DNA from: Halorussus salilacus
GTDB lineage: Archaea; Halobacteriota; Halobacteria; Halobacteriales; Haladaptataceae
Length of the DNA: 64,000 bases
Direction of reading: 5' to 3'
Assembly (NCBI RefSeq): GCF_024138125.1
Contig: NZ_CP099993.1
Coordinates: 186,001-250,000 of the forward strand
Each line of letters begins with the position of its first letter. Positions within the stretch are counted from its first letter, which is position 1. Under the pieces are notes generated by a model. That model was given only the letters and a program-made list of their open reading frames with translations, did no database searches and was not told the origin of the DNA. Shown piece by piece: positions 35,754 to 43,368 of this stretch. The position numbers and the translations under genes were made by a program.

Positions 35754-37025
35754 TCACACCGACTCGTCGGCGGCGACCCGCTGGGCCGCCGAGGTGACCC
35801 GTCGGAACTCCCGTTCTTCGGCCTCCCACTGCTCGACCAGTCGGCGACCGAGTTCGCGGAACTCCGCCATCGGGCGCTCGTCGTGCTCGCCGACGGTCAG
35901 GTCGTAGGCCTCCTCGCCGTCCTCGGTCGAGACGTACTTGTACCGCTGGCCCCGGAGCGCCTTCCGCTCGGAGTTCTTCGTGCGGACGAGCGGCTTCGTG
36001 AACTCGGCGAGGTCCACGTCGTCCTCGGTCGCCAGTCGGGGCAGGAGTTCGGGAAGCGACCGCAGGGAGAACGGCTCCTCGACGGTTCCGGAGGGGCCGT
36101 TACCGACGACGAGGGGGACGTGGACGTGCTCGTCGTACACGTCGCCGTGGCTGTACATGGTGTGCTCGCCGAACTCCTCGCCGTGGTCGGCGGTGACCAC
36201 GAACAGCGGGTCGTCCTCCGCGAGGTCCGACCGCAGTCGGTCGAGGAACGCGTCGGTCGACCGGATGGCGTCGTCGTACGCCCGGAGCAAGCGGTCGCGG
36301 AGGAAGTCCGGGAACGCGTCGTTCTTGAGGTAGAGCCAGAGGTTCGCGGGGAACATCGCGTACTTCGACTGGGTCCGGTACTCCTCGGTCGGGAGGTACG
36401 GCATGTGAACGTCGACGAGGAAGATCCACAGGAAGTACGGTTCGTCGCCCCGCGCCCGCTCGACGATGTCGTCGTAGAAGGAGGTCCACGACTGGAACAT
36501 GTTCTGCTCCTGAACCCAGTTCAAGGTGTGTCGGACCGCGTTCGCCGTGAGCGAGTCGCCCTCGGTGACCTTCTGCTCGATGAGACCGCTCGACCGGTCC
36601 TCGTCCATGAAGTCCTCGAAGCGGTCGAAGCCGTCGTCGAACGCGGTGTACCGCGAGGTCCACGGGTTCGCGGTGAACCCGACGGTCCGGTAGCCCCGCT
36701 CGGAGAAGCGCTCGGCGACGTTCCGGCGCGCCCGCATGTGCCTGCGCATCTTCTCGTAGGAGACCGCGGTGGACGACGACCGGATGTCGCGCTCGGCGGG
36801 GAACTGGCCGGTGAAGATGGCGGGCATCGCGTCGAGCGTGCTCGGGCCGGGCGTGACCGCGTTCTCGAACACCAGTCCGTCCTCGGCCATCCGGTCGAGC
36901 GTCGGAGTGGTGTCCTCCTCGTACCCCATGAACCCGCAGTGGTCGGCCCGGAGGCTGTCGACGGTCACCATCACGACGTTACGATTCTCGGAGTCGGGGT
37001 TCTCGGGGGCGCTGTCACCGCTCAT
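35754..37025 (-). CDS. Sulfatase/alkaline-phosphatase-superfamily hydrolase
   Basis: A 423-residue protein with the metal-binding start VMVTVDSLRADHCGFMGY (Asp23), a nucleophile candidate in PGPSTLDAMPAIF (Ser62/Thr63), and FVVTADHGEEFGEHTMYSHG with further metal ligands. It lacks the Cys/Ser-x-Pro-x-Arg sulfatase maturation signature, so it may be a phosphatase or phosphotransferase of this fold. ATG 37025 is preferred; 37040 adds five residues. Confidence 0.8.
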   Translation of the reverse strand: MSGDSAPENPDSENRNVVMVTVDSLRADHCGFMGYEEDTTPTLDRMAEDGLVFENAVTPGPSTLDAMPAIFTGQFPAERDIRSSSTAVSYEKMRRHMRARRNVAERFSERGYRTVGFTANPWTSRYTAFDDGFDRFEDFMDEDRSSGLIEQKVTEGDSLTANAVRHTLNWVQEQNMFQSWTSFYDDIVERARGDEPYFLWIFLVDVHMPYLPTEEYRTQSKYAMFPANLWLYLKNDAFPDFLRDRLLRAYDDAIRSTDAFLDRLRSDLAEDDPLFVVTADHGEEFGEHTMYSHGDVYDEHVHVPLVVGNGPSGTVEEPFSLRSLPELLPRLATEDDVDLAEFTKPLVRTKNSERKALRGQRYKYVSTEDGEEAYDLTVGEHDERPMAEFRELGRRLVEQWEAEEREFRRVTSAAQRVAADESV

Positions 37026-37137
37026 CGCATCACCTCGCATGCGCGCGAGCGCCGACGGAACGGCGGTCGATTCGACGAGGCCCGGACTCGGTTTCGGTGA
37101 TAAGGTGTCACGGTTGGCGGCGCTACTCCGCCGTCGT

Positions 37138-37378
37138 CCTTTGTTATGGACGCTCTGTCGGCGCGTACGGGGCGTCTACGCCGTCATCCGAGTCCGACTT
37201 CGCCCCGCCGACCTCGTGCCGCCGAATCCGACTCCGCGCGCGGAGTCGGATTCCGCCCGCGACGCCCGAACCGCGGGCCCAAGCGCGTTCAAACCGCGGG
37301 CCCAAGCGCGCTCGAACCGCGGAGCGACGCGACCGCGAAGGCCGGTCGTACTCGCGGTCAGGCCGCGTATAACAAAGG
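37138..37378. repeat. Inverted-repeat-bounded region with internal palindrome and tandem repeat
   Basis: CCTTTGTTAT (37138-37147) is mirrored by ATAACAAAGG (37369-37378), and similarity extends inward for about 20 more bases. Between them lie a perfect palindrome (37224-37253) and two 23-bp tandem units (37269-37314). It may be two divergent promoters sharing a regulator site, or a small non-autonomous element. The right end is well placed as promoter for the gene at 37402. Confidence 0.5.
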
Positions 37379-37401
37379 CCGTCGTGGGGCAACTGGGGAC
37401 C

Positions 37402-37650
37402 ATGAGCGGGACCGAAGAAGCGACCGCCGTCCGCCAGACCAGCGACGTAACCCTCCCCGACCACCTCGTCTCGCGAGTCGCCGACCGACTCCCGTACACC
37501 GAGTTCGACTCCCCCGACGAGTACGTGGCGTTCGTCCTTGAGGAGGTGCTCTACCACGTCGAGGAGGACACCGACGAGGAGGCGTTCGACACCGACGAGC
37601 AGGCCGAGGTCGAGGAGCGCCTCGAATCGCTCGGCTACCTCGGCGAGTGA
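37402..37650 (+). CDS. Small acidic conserved protein
   Basis: An 82-residue protein (TSDVTLPDHLVSRVADRLPY, then EYVAFVLEEVLYHVEEDTDE) with a possible ribbon-helix-helix-like layout and a very acidic C-terminus ending RLESLGYLGE. It may be a small regulator. GTATAAC at about 37367-37373 would give a near-leaderless transcript. Confidence 0.6.
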   Translation: MSGTEEATAVRQTSDVTLPDHLVSRVADRLPYTEFDSPDEYVAFVLEEVLYHVEEDTDEEAFDTDEQAEVEERLESLGYLGE

Positions 37651-37701
37651 GCGCGCGAAGTCGGGGCGCAGGGGCCGGTCGTCGCGGGTCGAGTCGACTC
37701 C

Positions 37702-37740
37702 TCGCGGGTCGGGTCGGTCGGCGACCGACCCGACCCGCGA
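37702..37740. repeat. Perfect palindrome, probable bidirectional terminator
   Basis: 19-bp arms (37702-37720 and 37722-37740) with one central base, between convergent genes. Confidence 0.55.
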
Positions 37741-37776
37741 CGAACTATTCTTCCGAGACAGGTCCGAGCAGTCAGG

Positions 37777-38304
37777 TCAGAACTGTAGATACGAGAACTG
37801 GGCGTACGAACTCGGTTCGGTCGTCCGGTCGCCACACGCCTCGCACTCGAAGGTCTCTTCGAGGTACACCTCGTCGGGGCCTTGGCCGTCCGACTCGCGG
37901 CGAATCTGCCGGGCGCGGGTTCGTCGCCGGGCGAAGGCGGTCTCGCACGACGAGCACGACGAGCGCGCGCGAACGACGAAGTAGCCCCCGCCGAACGCGA
38001 GCAGGAAGAGTCCGATTGCGAGCGTCCGAACCGACCCGCCGAGCGGGCCGAGCGAACCACCGGTGCGAGCGAAATGGCCGAGAAGGAGAACCGCGCCGCC
38101 GAGGAGTCCGGTTCCGCCGAACGCCGCGGTTCGATACCCGGTCGGCGTCAGCCCGTGAAGGCGACCGTAGAACGAGACCGAGATGGCCTGTGTCGATACC
38201 TCGTCTGGGCGCGCGAAACCGCCTCCTCGCCGCACGTCTGTCGAGTAACGGGACCCCGACGCACGTTCGGCCCCTACCTGTCTCCTCCCGGACCTGTCTG
38301 ACAT
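37777..38304 (-). CDS. Membrane protein with a split zinc ribbon
   Basis: A 175-residue protein with two hydrophobic segments (about 60-110) and two cysteine pairs, CSSC and CEAC, that would form one zinc ribbon. A minus-strand TATA (AAATATAA, about 38333-38340) gives a near-leaderless start at ATG 38304. Diverges from the cas locus; not a known cas accessory gene. Confidence 0.65.
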   Translation of the reverse strand: MSDRSGRRQVGAERASGSRYSTDVRRGGGFARPDEVSTQAISVSFYGRLHGLTPTGYRTAAFGGTGLLGGAVLLLGHFARTGGSLGPLGGSVRTLAIGLFLLAFGGGYFVVRARSSCSSCETAFARRRTRARQIRRESDGQGPDEVYLEETFECEACGDRTTEPSSYAQFSYLQF

Positions 38305-38391
38305 TAGCAACCGTTTACCACACTACTGACTTATATTTTTCCAGAGCATTTCCAGCGCATCTCATGTCGCAGGGCGAGCGACCAGAATCCC

Positions 38392-38456
38392 GCTTCGCTC
38401 CCACGAGGTGTTGCTGAAACCATGCCCGACTTCGGGGCTCACCCCACCGTACCCAC
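38392..38456 (-). CRISPR. Degenerate solitary CRISPR repeat with leader end (CreA-like or array remnant)
   Basis: Read on the minus strand, 38456-38421 matches the last 37 bp of the array leader (48107-48143) at 34 positions. The 29 bases 38420-38392 match the 30-bp repeat at 24 positions: GTTTCAGCA, a missing base, CGTGGGA, GAAGC. The 8-nt crRNA handle ATTGAAGC is changed to AGCGAAGC. A spacer-like stretch follows at 38391-38357 with no second repeat. CATTTATC at 38509-38516 offers a minus-strand TATA box. Either the remnant of a second array or a crRNA-like regulatory RNA. Confidence 0.7.
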
Positions 38457-38539
38457 CGGTCGCATCGTCACGTCGGGCTCGATTCGCCGAACCTCCATCT
38501 TCCCGTACATTTATCAGAGTGGGTTCGAAAGTGACAGCT

Positions 38540-38581
38540 ATGCCACACGGACAATCGGCGGTTCGGAGGGTACAAACCTGA
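38540..38581 (+). CDS. 13-codon leader ORF before cas6
   Basis: ATG at 38540 opens MPHGQSAVRRVQT, with its stop codon ending one base before the cas6 ATG. The TATA-like CATTTATC at 38509-38516 would start transcription at about 38538-38541, making this a leaderless mini-ORF. GGAGG (about 38565-38569) inside it is a Shine-Dalgarno candidate for cas6. Its tandem arginine codons CGG-AGG recall tRNA-dependent mini-ORFs, but expression is unproven. Confidence 0.3.
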   Translation: MPHGQSAVRRVQT

Positions 38582-39355
38582 ATGCGGCTTCTCGTACGAC
38601 TTTCCGCGCGTGCAAACGCGGTGTACGACGAAGCGTACCACCACAAGCTTCGCGGACGGCTCTGGAACGCGCTAGAGGGGACCGAATTCGGCGAGTCCCA
38701 CGACGCGAACGTCCCCTCGGAGTTCTGCTACTCCAACCCGTTTCCACCGAGAGACATGGACGAGGGCGACAGACGGACGCTCCTCGTCGCGTCGCCACAC
38801 GAGGAACTACTGAGCCACGTCGCCCGGGACCTCAAAGCCGACCGCGAGTTCAACGTCGGCGAGATGCCGTTCCGTGTCGAGGACCTGAGCGTCCTCGCGC
38901 CGGATGTCGGCGAACCCGGAACCTCGGGCGTTATCGAGACAGGGACCGGCGTCGTCGTTCGTATCCCCCAGCATCGATTCGAGGACTACGACATCGACCC
39001 CGACGGGAACGCCGCGGCGTTCTGGCGACCGGAGTACACGACCGAGCCGTTTCGCGTGCAGGTCCGGAACAACCTCGACCGCAAGCACGGCCGTTTCTAT
39101 CCCGAGCGACCCGGTCCGAGCGACCGCGAGGGGCCGCTGTTCGATTCGCGGGAACTCATCAAGACCTTCGCGCTACCGGTGACCGTGACCACGGGCGAGG
39201 TGATGACCTACGTCCTCAGCAAGTGGAGGTTCGAGTACACGGTCCGGAACGACCATCACCGACGCCACCTGAACCTCGCGCTCGACTGCGGTATCGGCGA
39301 GCGGAACGCGCTCGGCTTCGGGTTCCTCAACATCGTGGAGGACGAGGATGGTTGA
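38582..39355 (+). CDS. cas6: CRISPR-associated endoribonuclease Cas6
   Basis: A 257-residue Cas6 that cuts the precursor RNA within each repeat to leave an 8-nt 5' handle. Visible: an N-terminal RAMP ferredoxin-like fold, His20/His21 (AYHHKLRG) as catalytic candidates, and the C-terminal Gly-rich loop GIGERNALGFGFLN. First gene of the I-B operon; it overlaps cas8b by 8 bp. Confidence 0.92.
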   Translation: MRLLVRLSARANAVYDEAYHHKLRGRLWNALEGTEFGESHDANVPSEFCYSNPFPPRDMDEGDRRTLLVASPHEELLSHVARDLKADREFNVGEMPFRVEDLSVLAPDVGEPGTSGVIETGTGVVVRIPQHRFEDYDIDPDGNAAAFWRPEYTTEPFRVQVRNNLDRKHGRFYPERPGPSDREGPLFDSRELIKTFALPVTVTTGEVMTYVLSKWRFEYTVRNDHHRRHLNLALDCGIGERNALGFGFLNIVEDEDG

Positions 39356-41426
39356 ACCGACTGACCTCCGCGAGGTGTCACCGACGGACATCGAGGACGC
39401 GCTTCCCGACCGGCAGGTCACCTCGCTTCGAGACATCGAGGCCCTCTACGGCGAACTCTACACCCTCGCAACGGCGGGCGGCGGCGAGTACGCGAAGTAC
39501 CTCACGCCCGACGCCGCCGAGGACTTGCTGGGCAAACCGTCGGTCCTCGCGGTTCGCGTTGACCTCCGCGGGGAGACACCGACGCTCGACGCCGACCGGC
39601 CCGTGGTCTGCTGGCAGTACACCGAAGACCTGATTCCGAGGCTCTCCCACTCGAAGTACGCCTCGGCTCGCGGCGTCGACCACAGTCTCACCCACAAATC
39701 CGGCCGGGACAACGAACGAGAGAAACTGGCGGCTCACGCCCGAGACAGACTCACGCGCTGGCCGACCGAGGACGCGGTCCGTGAGGTCGCCGAAGACCAC
39801 GACGACGGCTGGCTCGTCGACGCGCTCGCCACCCTCGGAGAGAGCGAGTCGGTACGAGACGCCATCTCGGGCTCCGACCGGATTCCCGACGAGCGGACGA
39901 TGCTCGTCACCGTCGCGTTCCGACTCGACGCCGACGAGCGGAACGTCGCCCGAACGGCGGCGTACGACGGGAGCGAGAAGTGGCACCTTCCGGGCGAGTT
40001 CGAGGTCTTTCAGGAGGCGATGGCCGCCAGAAAGACCCGGAAGTTCAAGGCCAAAAACGAGGCCGACGACGCGGTCGGCCTCGGGACCTGCTTCGTGAAC
40101 GATACCGACGAGGCGGTCTACGGCGTCGTCGACGACCCCCTGAAGTCGTACCTCTCGAAGCAGGCCGAGAAGTTCCCGCGGTTCGACTCCGACGAGTCGT
40201 GGCGGACCCAACCGATGGGTCGAGACGCCGCAATCGCGGCTCAGAACGCCGAGACGTTCCTCGACGCCTGTCAGTACTCGGGCGCGAGAGGCGCGTCGGT
40301 GTACTACCTGCCGTATCTCCGCAAGACGCCAGACGCCGACGACGCGAAGCGGCTGTTTACGGTGCTGGCGAAACTCACCAACGTCGACGGGGACAGGAGC
40401 CGGACCCCGGTGGAACGGACCTACGAGAGTGCCGACGGAGTCCCCGACCATCTCCGGTACGCGGTCCTCGTCGTCCACAAGTACCAGAAGGACAGGTGGC
40501 GGCTCGTCGCCGGATCGACGAACGTCTCGGACGTCGAGACCTCCAAACTGGGCGCGGCCCACCGGGCGGTCCTCGAAGGCCCGTCGTTCGGCGACGGTGG
40601 GGCCTTCCAGACGAACGACGAGTGGGCGCTCACGAACCCGGACCGCCCCGAATCGGCGTTCACCGGAATGGTCTCGAAGCCGGGGTACTTCTTCCGGACC
40701 TGCGCCGAGACCGACGACGACGAACCGAGCGCCGACGACCTTCGGTTTCGAGCGACCGTCGCCGCCATCTCGGGCGGGACGATACGAATCGAGTCGTTGC
40801 TCGAATCGTACGTCGAGCGGCTCGCCGAGGAGTTCGACACCAGCGACGGGTGGTTCCCGCGTGACCTCGTCGCATCGCAGTACGCACAGTTCGCCGCGCT
40901 CGCCGAACGAGGAGTGGTCGAAGCCAGCGGCGAAACGACCCGGATCTTGGAGCAAGCACCAGACATGACTCCCGAAATGAGCGGGACGGAACCGTCCCGC
41001 ATCGAGAAGCTAGACGAGTTCATCGACCGACATCCCGCGTTGGAGATCAGAGACGACTACGAGAATTATGAGCGCCGCGGCGCGTTCGTTCTCGGTGCGC
41101 TCGTGGGTCGCGTCACCCAGTACCAGCGGTACGAGGACAAGAGCATGACCGCGGTCAAGCGCCACCCCATAGACAACCTCACCAAGCACAACGTCGCGCG
41201 AACCGCGACCGACGTAGTGGGCCTGAACGTGACCTACGGGAGCGAAGACGGCGGAAGCAGTCGCATCCGCGACGAACTGGCAGGTCGCGTCTGCGACGAC
41301 CTCCAGCACGCCGACCCGGAGGACTGGGACATCACGACCCAAGACCTCCGATTCCACTACGCGATGGGCATCGCTTACGGACTGAACGACACATCCGACT
41401 ACGAGGAGGAAGACAACGATGACTGA
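39348..41426 (+). CDS. cas8b: Type I-B Cascade large subunit Cas8b (Csh1)
   Basis: A 692-residue protein of the haloarchaeal Cas8b/Csh1 family, the large Cascade subunit that reads the PAM and helps recruit Cas3. The N-terminal part contains DLLGKPSVLAVRVDLRG; the C-terminal helical region (about 550-690) probably stands in for a separate small subunit, as no cas11 gene is present. Overlaps cas7 by 8 bp. Confidence 0.9.
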   Translation: MVEPTDLREVSPTDIEDALPDRQVTSLRDIEALYGELYTLATAGGGEYAKYLTPDAAEDLLGKPSVLAVRVDLRGETPTLDADRPVVCWQYTEDLIPRLSHSKYASARGVDHSLTHKSGRDNEREKLAAHARDRLTRWPTEDAVREVAEDHDDGWLVDALATLGESESVRDAISGSDRIPDERTMLVTVAFRLDADERNVARTAAYDGSEKWHLPGEFEVFQEAMAARKTRKFKAKNEADDAVGLGTCFVNDTDEAVYGVVDDPLKSYLSKQAEKFPRFDSDESWRTQPMGRDAAIAAQNAETFLDACQYSGARGASVYYLPYLRKTPDADDAKRLFTVLAKLTNVDGDRSRTPVERTYESADGVPDHLRYAVLVVHKYQKDRWRLVAGSTNVSDVETSKLGAAHRAVLEGPSFGDGGAFQTNDEWALTNPDRPESAFTGMVSKPGYFFRTCAETDDDEPSADDLRFRATVAAISGGTIRIESLLESYVERLAEEFDTSDGWFPRDLVASQYAQFAALAERGVVEASGETTRILEQAPDMTPEMSGTEPSRIEKLDEFIDRHPALEIRDDYENYERRGAFVLGALVGRVTQYQRYEDKSMTAVKRHPIDNLTKHNVARTATDVVGLNVTYGSEDGGSSRIRDELAGRVCDDLQHADPEDWDITTQDLRFHYAMGIAYGLNDTSDYEEEDNDD

Positions 41427-42498
41427 CTACACCCCCGTCGAGAACCGCTCGGAGATCGTGTTCCTGTACGACGCAGTCGACGCCAACCCCAACGGCAACC
41501 CCCTCAGCGGGGCGAACCGCCCGCGAATCGACCCCCACACCAAGCAGGCCATCGTCACGGACGTGCGCCTGAAGCGCTACCTCCGCGACCAGCTCGAAGC
41601 CGACGGCCACGGGGTCTACATCACGAGCTCGCGCGAGCGCGACGAGAACGCGAAACAACGCGAGCAGATGATAAAGGACGCGCTCGGCGTGACCGACGCC
41701 GACGACATCCCCGAGGACCCCTACGGCGAGTTCCTCGCCAACGCCGCCGACGTTCGGCTGTTCGGCGCGACGATGAGCATCGACACGAAGGACGACAACA
41801 TCATCGGAAAGATCGAGGCAGACCTCCCCGACCACCTCACCGGCCCGGTCCAGTTCTCGCCCGGAAAGACGCTCCACCCCGTCGAGATCAACGAGGAGTA
41901 CAACAGCCTCACGAGCGTCATCGCTACGGGCGACGACAAAGAGCAGGGCGGGTTCGACCTCGACGACCACCGAATCAAGTACGGACTCGTGGGGTTCCAC
42001 GGCCTCGTCGACGAACACGCCGCCGAGAACACCAACCTCGCCGAGGACGACGTGCGCCGACTCGACACCCTCTGCTGGCGCGCCATCAAGAACCAGACCA
42101 TCACGCGGAGCAAGGTCGGCCAAGAGCCCCGCCTTTACCTCCGGGTCGAGTACGACGAGGAGAGCTTCCACCTCGGCGGATTGACCCACCTCCTCGACGT
42201 GAGGGGCCGGGACGACGCCGACGAGGCAGGAAGCGACCGCAAGGACCCAAGCGAGTTCCGGACCGTCCACGACGTGGAAGTCGACGCGAGCGACCTCGTG
42301 GCGCGACTCGGCTCCCACGCCGACAAGGTCGAGACGGTCCACGTAGTCGAGAGCGACGTGCTCTCGGTGTCGGTCGGCGACGCGACCGGCGAGGAGTTCG
42401 AACCCGAGAGCCTCGTCGACGCGCTCGAATCCGCGCTCGGCGCGGATTCGGTCCGGTCGGTCGACGTGTACGACGAGTACGAAGCGACTCGCCCGTAA
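41419..42498 (+). CDS. cas7: Cascade backbone subunit Cas7 (Csh2)
   Basis: A 359-residue Cas7 of the Csh2 family with the characteristic start NRSEIVFLYDAVDANPNGNP and ANRPRIDPHTKQAIVTDVRL. It forms the helical backbone along the crRNA. Ends 3 bp before cas5. Confidence 0.93.
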   Translation: MTDYTPVENRSEIVFLYDAVDANPNGNPLSGANRPRIDPHTKQAIVTDVRLKRYLRDQLEADGHGVYITSSRERDENAKQREQMIKDALGVTDADDIPEDPYGEFLANAADVRLFGATMSIDTKDDNIIGKIEADLPDHLTGPVQFSPGKTLHPVEINEEYNSLTSVIATGDDKEQGGFDLDDHRIKYGLVGFHGLVDEHAAENTNLAEDDVRRLDTLCWRAIKNQTITRSKVGQEPRLYLRVEYDEESFHLGGLTHLLDVRGRDDADEAGSDRKDPSEFRTVHDVEVDASDLVARLGSHADKVETVHVVESDVLSVSVGDATGEEFEPESLVDALESALGADSVRSVDVYDEYEATRP

Positions 42499-42501
42499 CC
42501 C

Positions 42502-43368
42502 ATGCCCCAGACCCAACTGGGTTCGTACGACGAGGCCGACGACTCCCACGACTCCGACCGGTCGGCAGGCGACCGGTCGGCGAGAGGCACCGACGACTCG
42601 CCGAGTCGTCGGTGCCTCTCGCTGACCGTTTCCGGACCGTGGGGCCACTTCCGGCACGTAGACGGCAACACCATCAAGCGGACCTACCGAATCATGCCCC
42701 GGACGACCGTCGCGGGGATGCTCTCGGCGGTCGCGGGCTACGACCGCGACAGCTACTACGACCGCTTCGGCCCCGAGGTGTCTGGCATCGCGGTCGAACT
42801 CATCGGCGAGATTCGGACGATGAACCTCCCGGAGAACAGCCTGACGACCTCCAGCGAAGGGCTGAAGACGGTCAACAGTCGCGGGAAAGTCAGTATCACC
42901 TATCCCGACCCGAACGCCGACCGCCAGCGGGTCAACTACGAGGTGCTGGTCGACCCCGAGTACCGAATCGACGTGTGGCTCGACGACGACGAGGCCTACC
43001 ACCACCTGAAGTCGATGCTCTCGGAAGGGAAGTCCTACTACGCTCCCTCGCTCGGCCTCTCGGAGCATCTGGCCGAAATCGAGTACCACGGCGAGTACGA
43101 TGTCGAACCGATGGCCGTCGATTCCGAGGAAATCGTGACGGTCGAGTCGGCGGTCCCCGACGCCGACGGCGTGGTTCCCTCGCCCGAGACGACCTACGGC
43201 ACCGAGCGCTCGCCGGGCTACATGACGAAGACGACCGGCGAAGGGGAGTTCACGGGTCGAAAGACCACGGGCTTTCTGACCTACACCTACAGTCCGAGCG
43301 GAGCGCCCCTCGACGTGAAGGGCGTCGAACCGGTCGAGGTGGACGGCCGAACGGTGGTCTTCGTGTGA
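42502..43368 (+). CDS. cas5: Cascade subunit Cas5
   Basis: A 288-residue Cas5 that caps the crRNA 5' handle. The RAMP core starts at LSLTVSGPWGHFRHVDGN (about 39) and includes YRIMPRTTVAGMLSAVAG. Residues 1-38 are a Ser/Asp-rich extension encoded in part by a perfect 43-bp palindrome (42580-42622), which looks like an insertion. Overlaps cas3 as GTGA. Confidence 0.92.
   Translation: MPQTQLGSYDEADDSHDSDRSAGDRSARGTDDSPSRRCLSLTVSGPWGHFRHVDGNTIKRTYRIMPRTTVAGMLSAVAGYDRDSYYDRFGPEVSGIAVELIGEIRTMNLPENSLTTSSEGLKTVNSRGKVSITYPDPNADRQRVNYEVLVDPEYRIDVWLDDDEAYHHLKSMLSEGKSYYAPSLGLSEHLAEIEYHGEYDVEPMAVDSEEIVTVESAVPDADGVVPSPETTYGTERSPGYMTKTTGEGEFTGRKTTGFLTYTYSPSGAPLDVKGVEPVEVDGRTVVFV
42580..42622. repeat. Perfect palindrome inside cas5
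   Basis: 21-bp arms (42580-42600 and 42602-42622) around one base; with one mismatch the pairing extends about six more bases each side. It encodes ARGTDDSPSRRCLS at the junction of the low-complexity extension and the Cas5 core. Confidence 0.8.

Noticed and set aside
38359-38412. Mini-ORF MSQGERPESRFAPTRCC as a CreT-type toxin
   Set aside because: It reads antisense through the degenerate repeat, with a weak promoter and no tandem rare codons; not enough to call.
38422-39633. Long plus frame starting MPDFGAHPTVP
   Set aside because: It begins in the degenerate leader and continues out of frame through cas6, which has clear Cas6 features in another frame.
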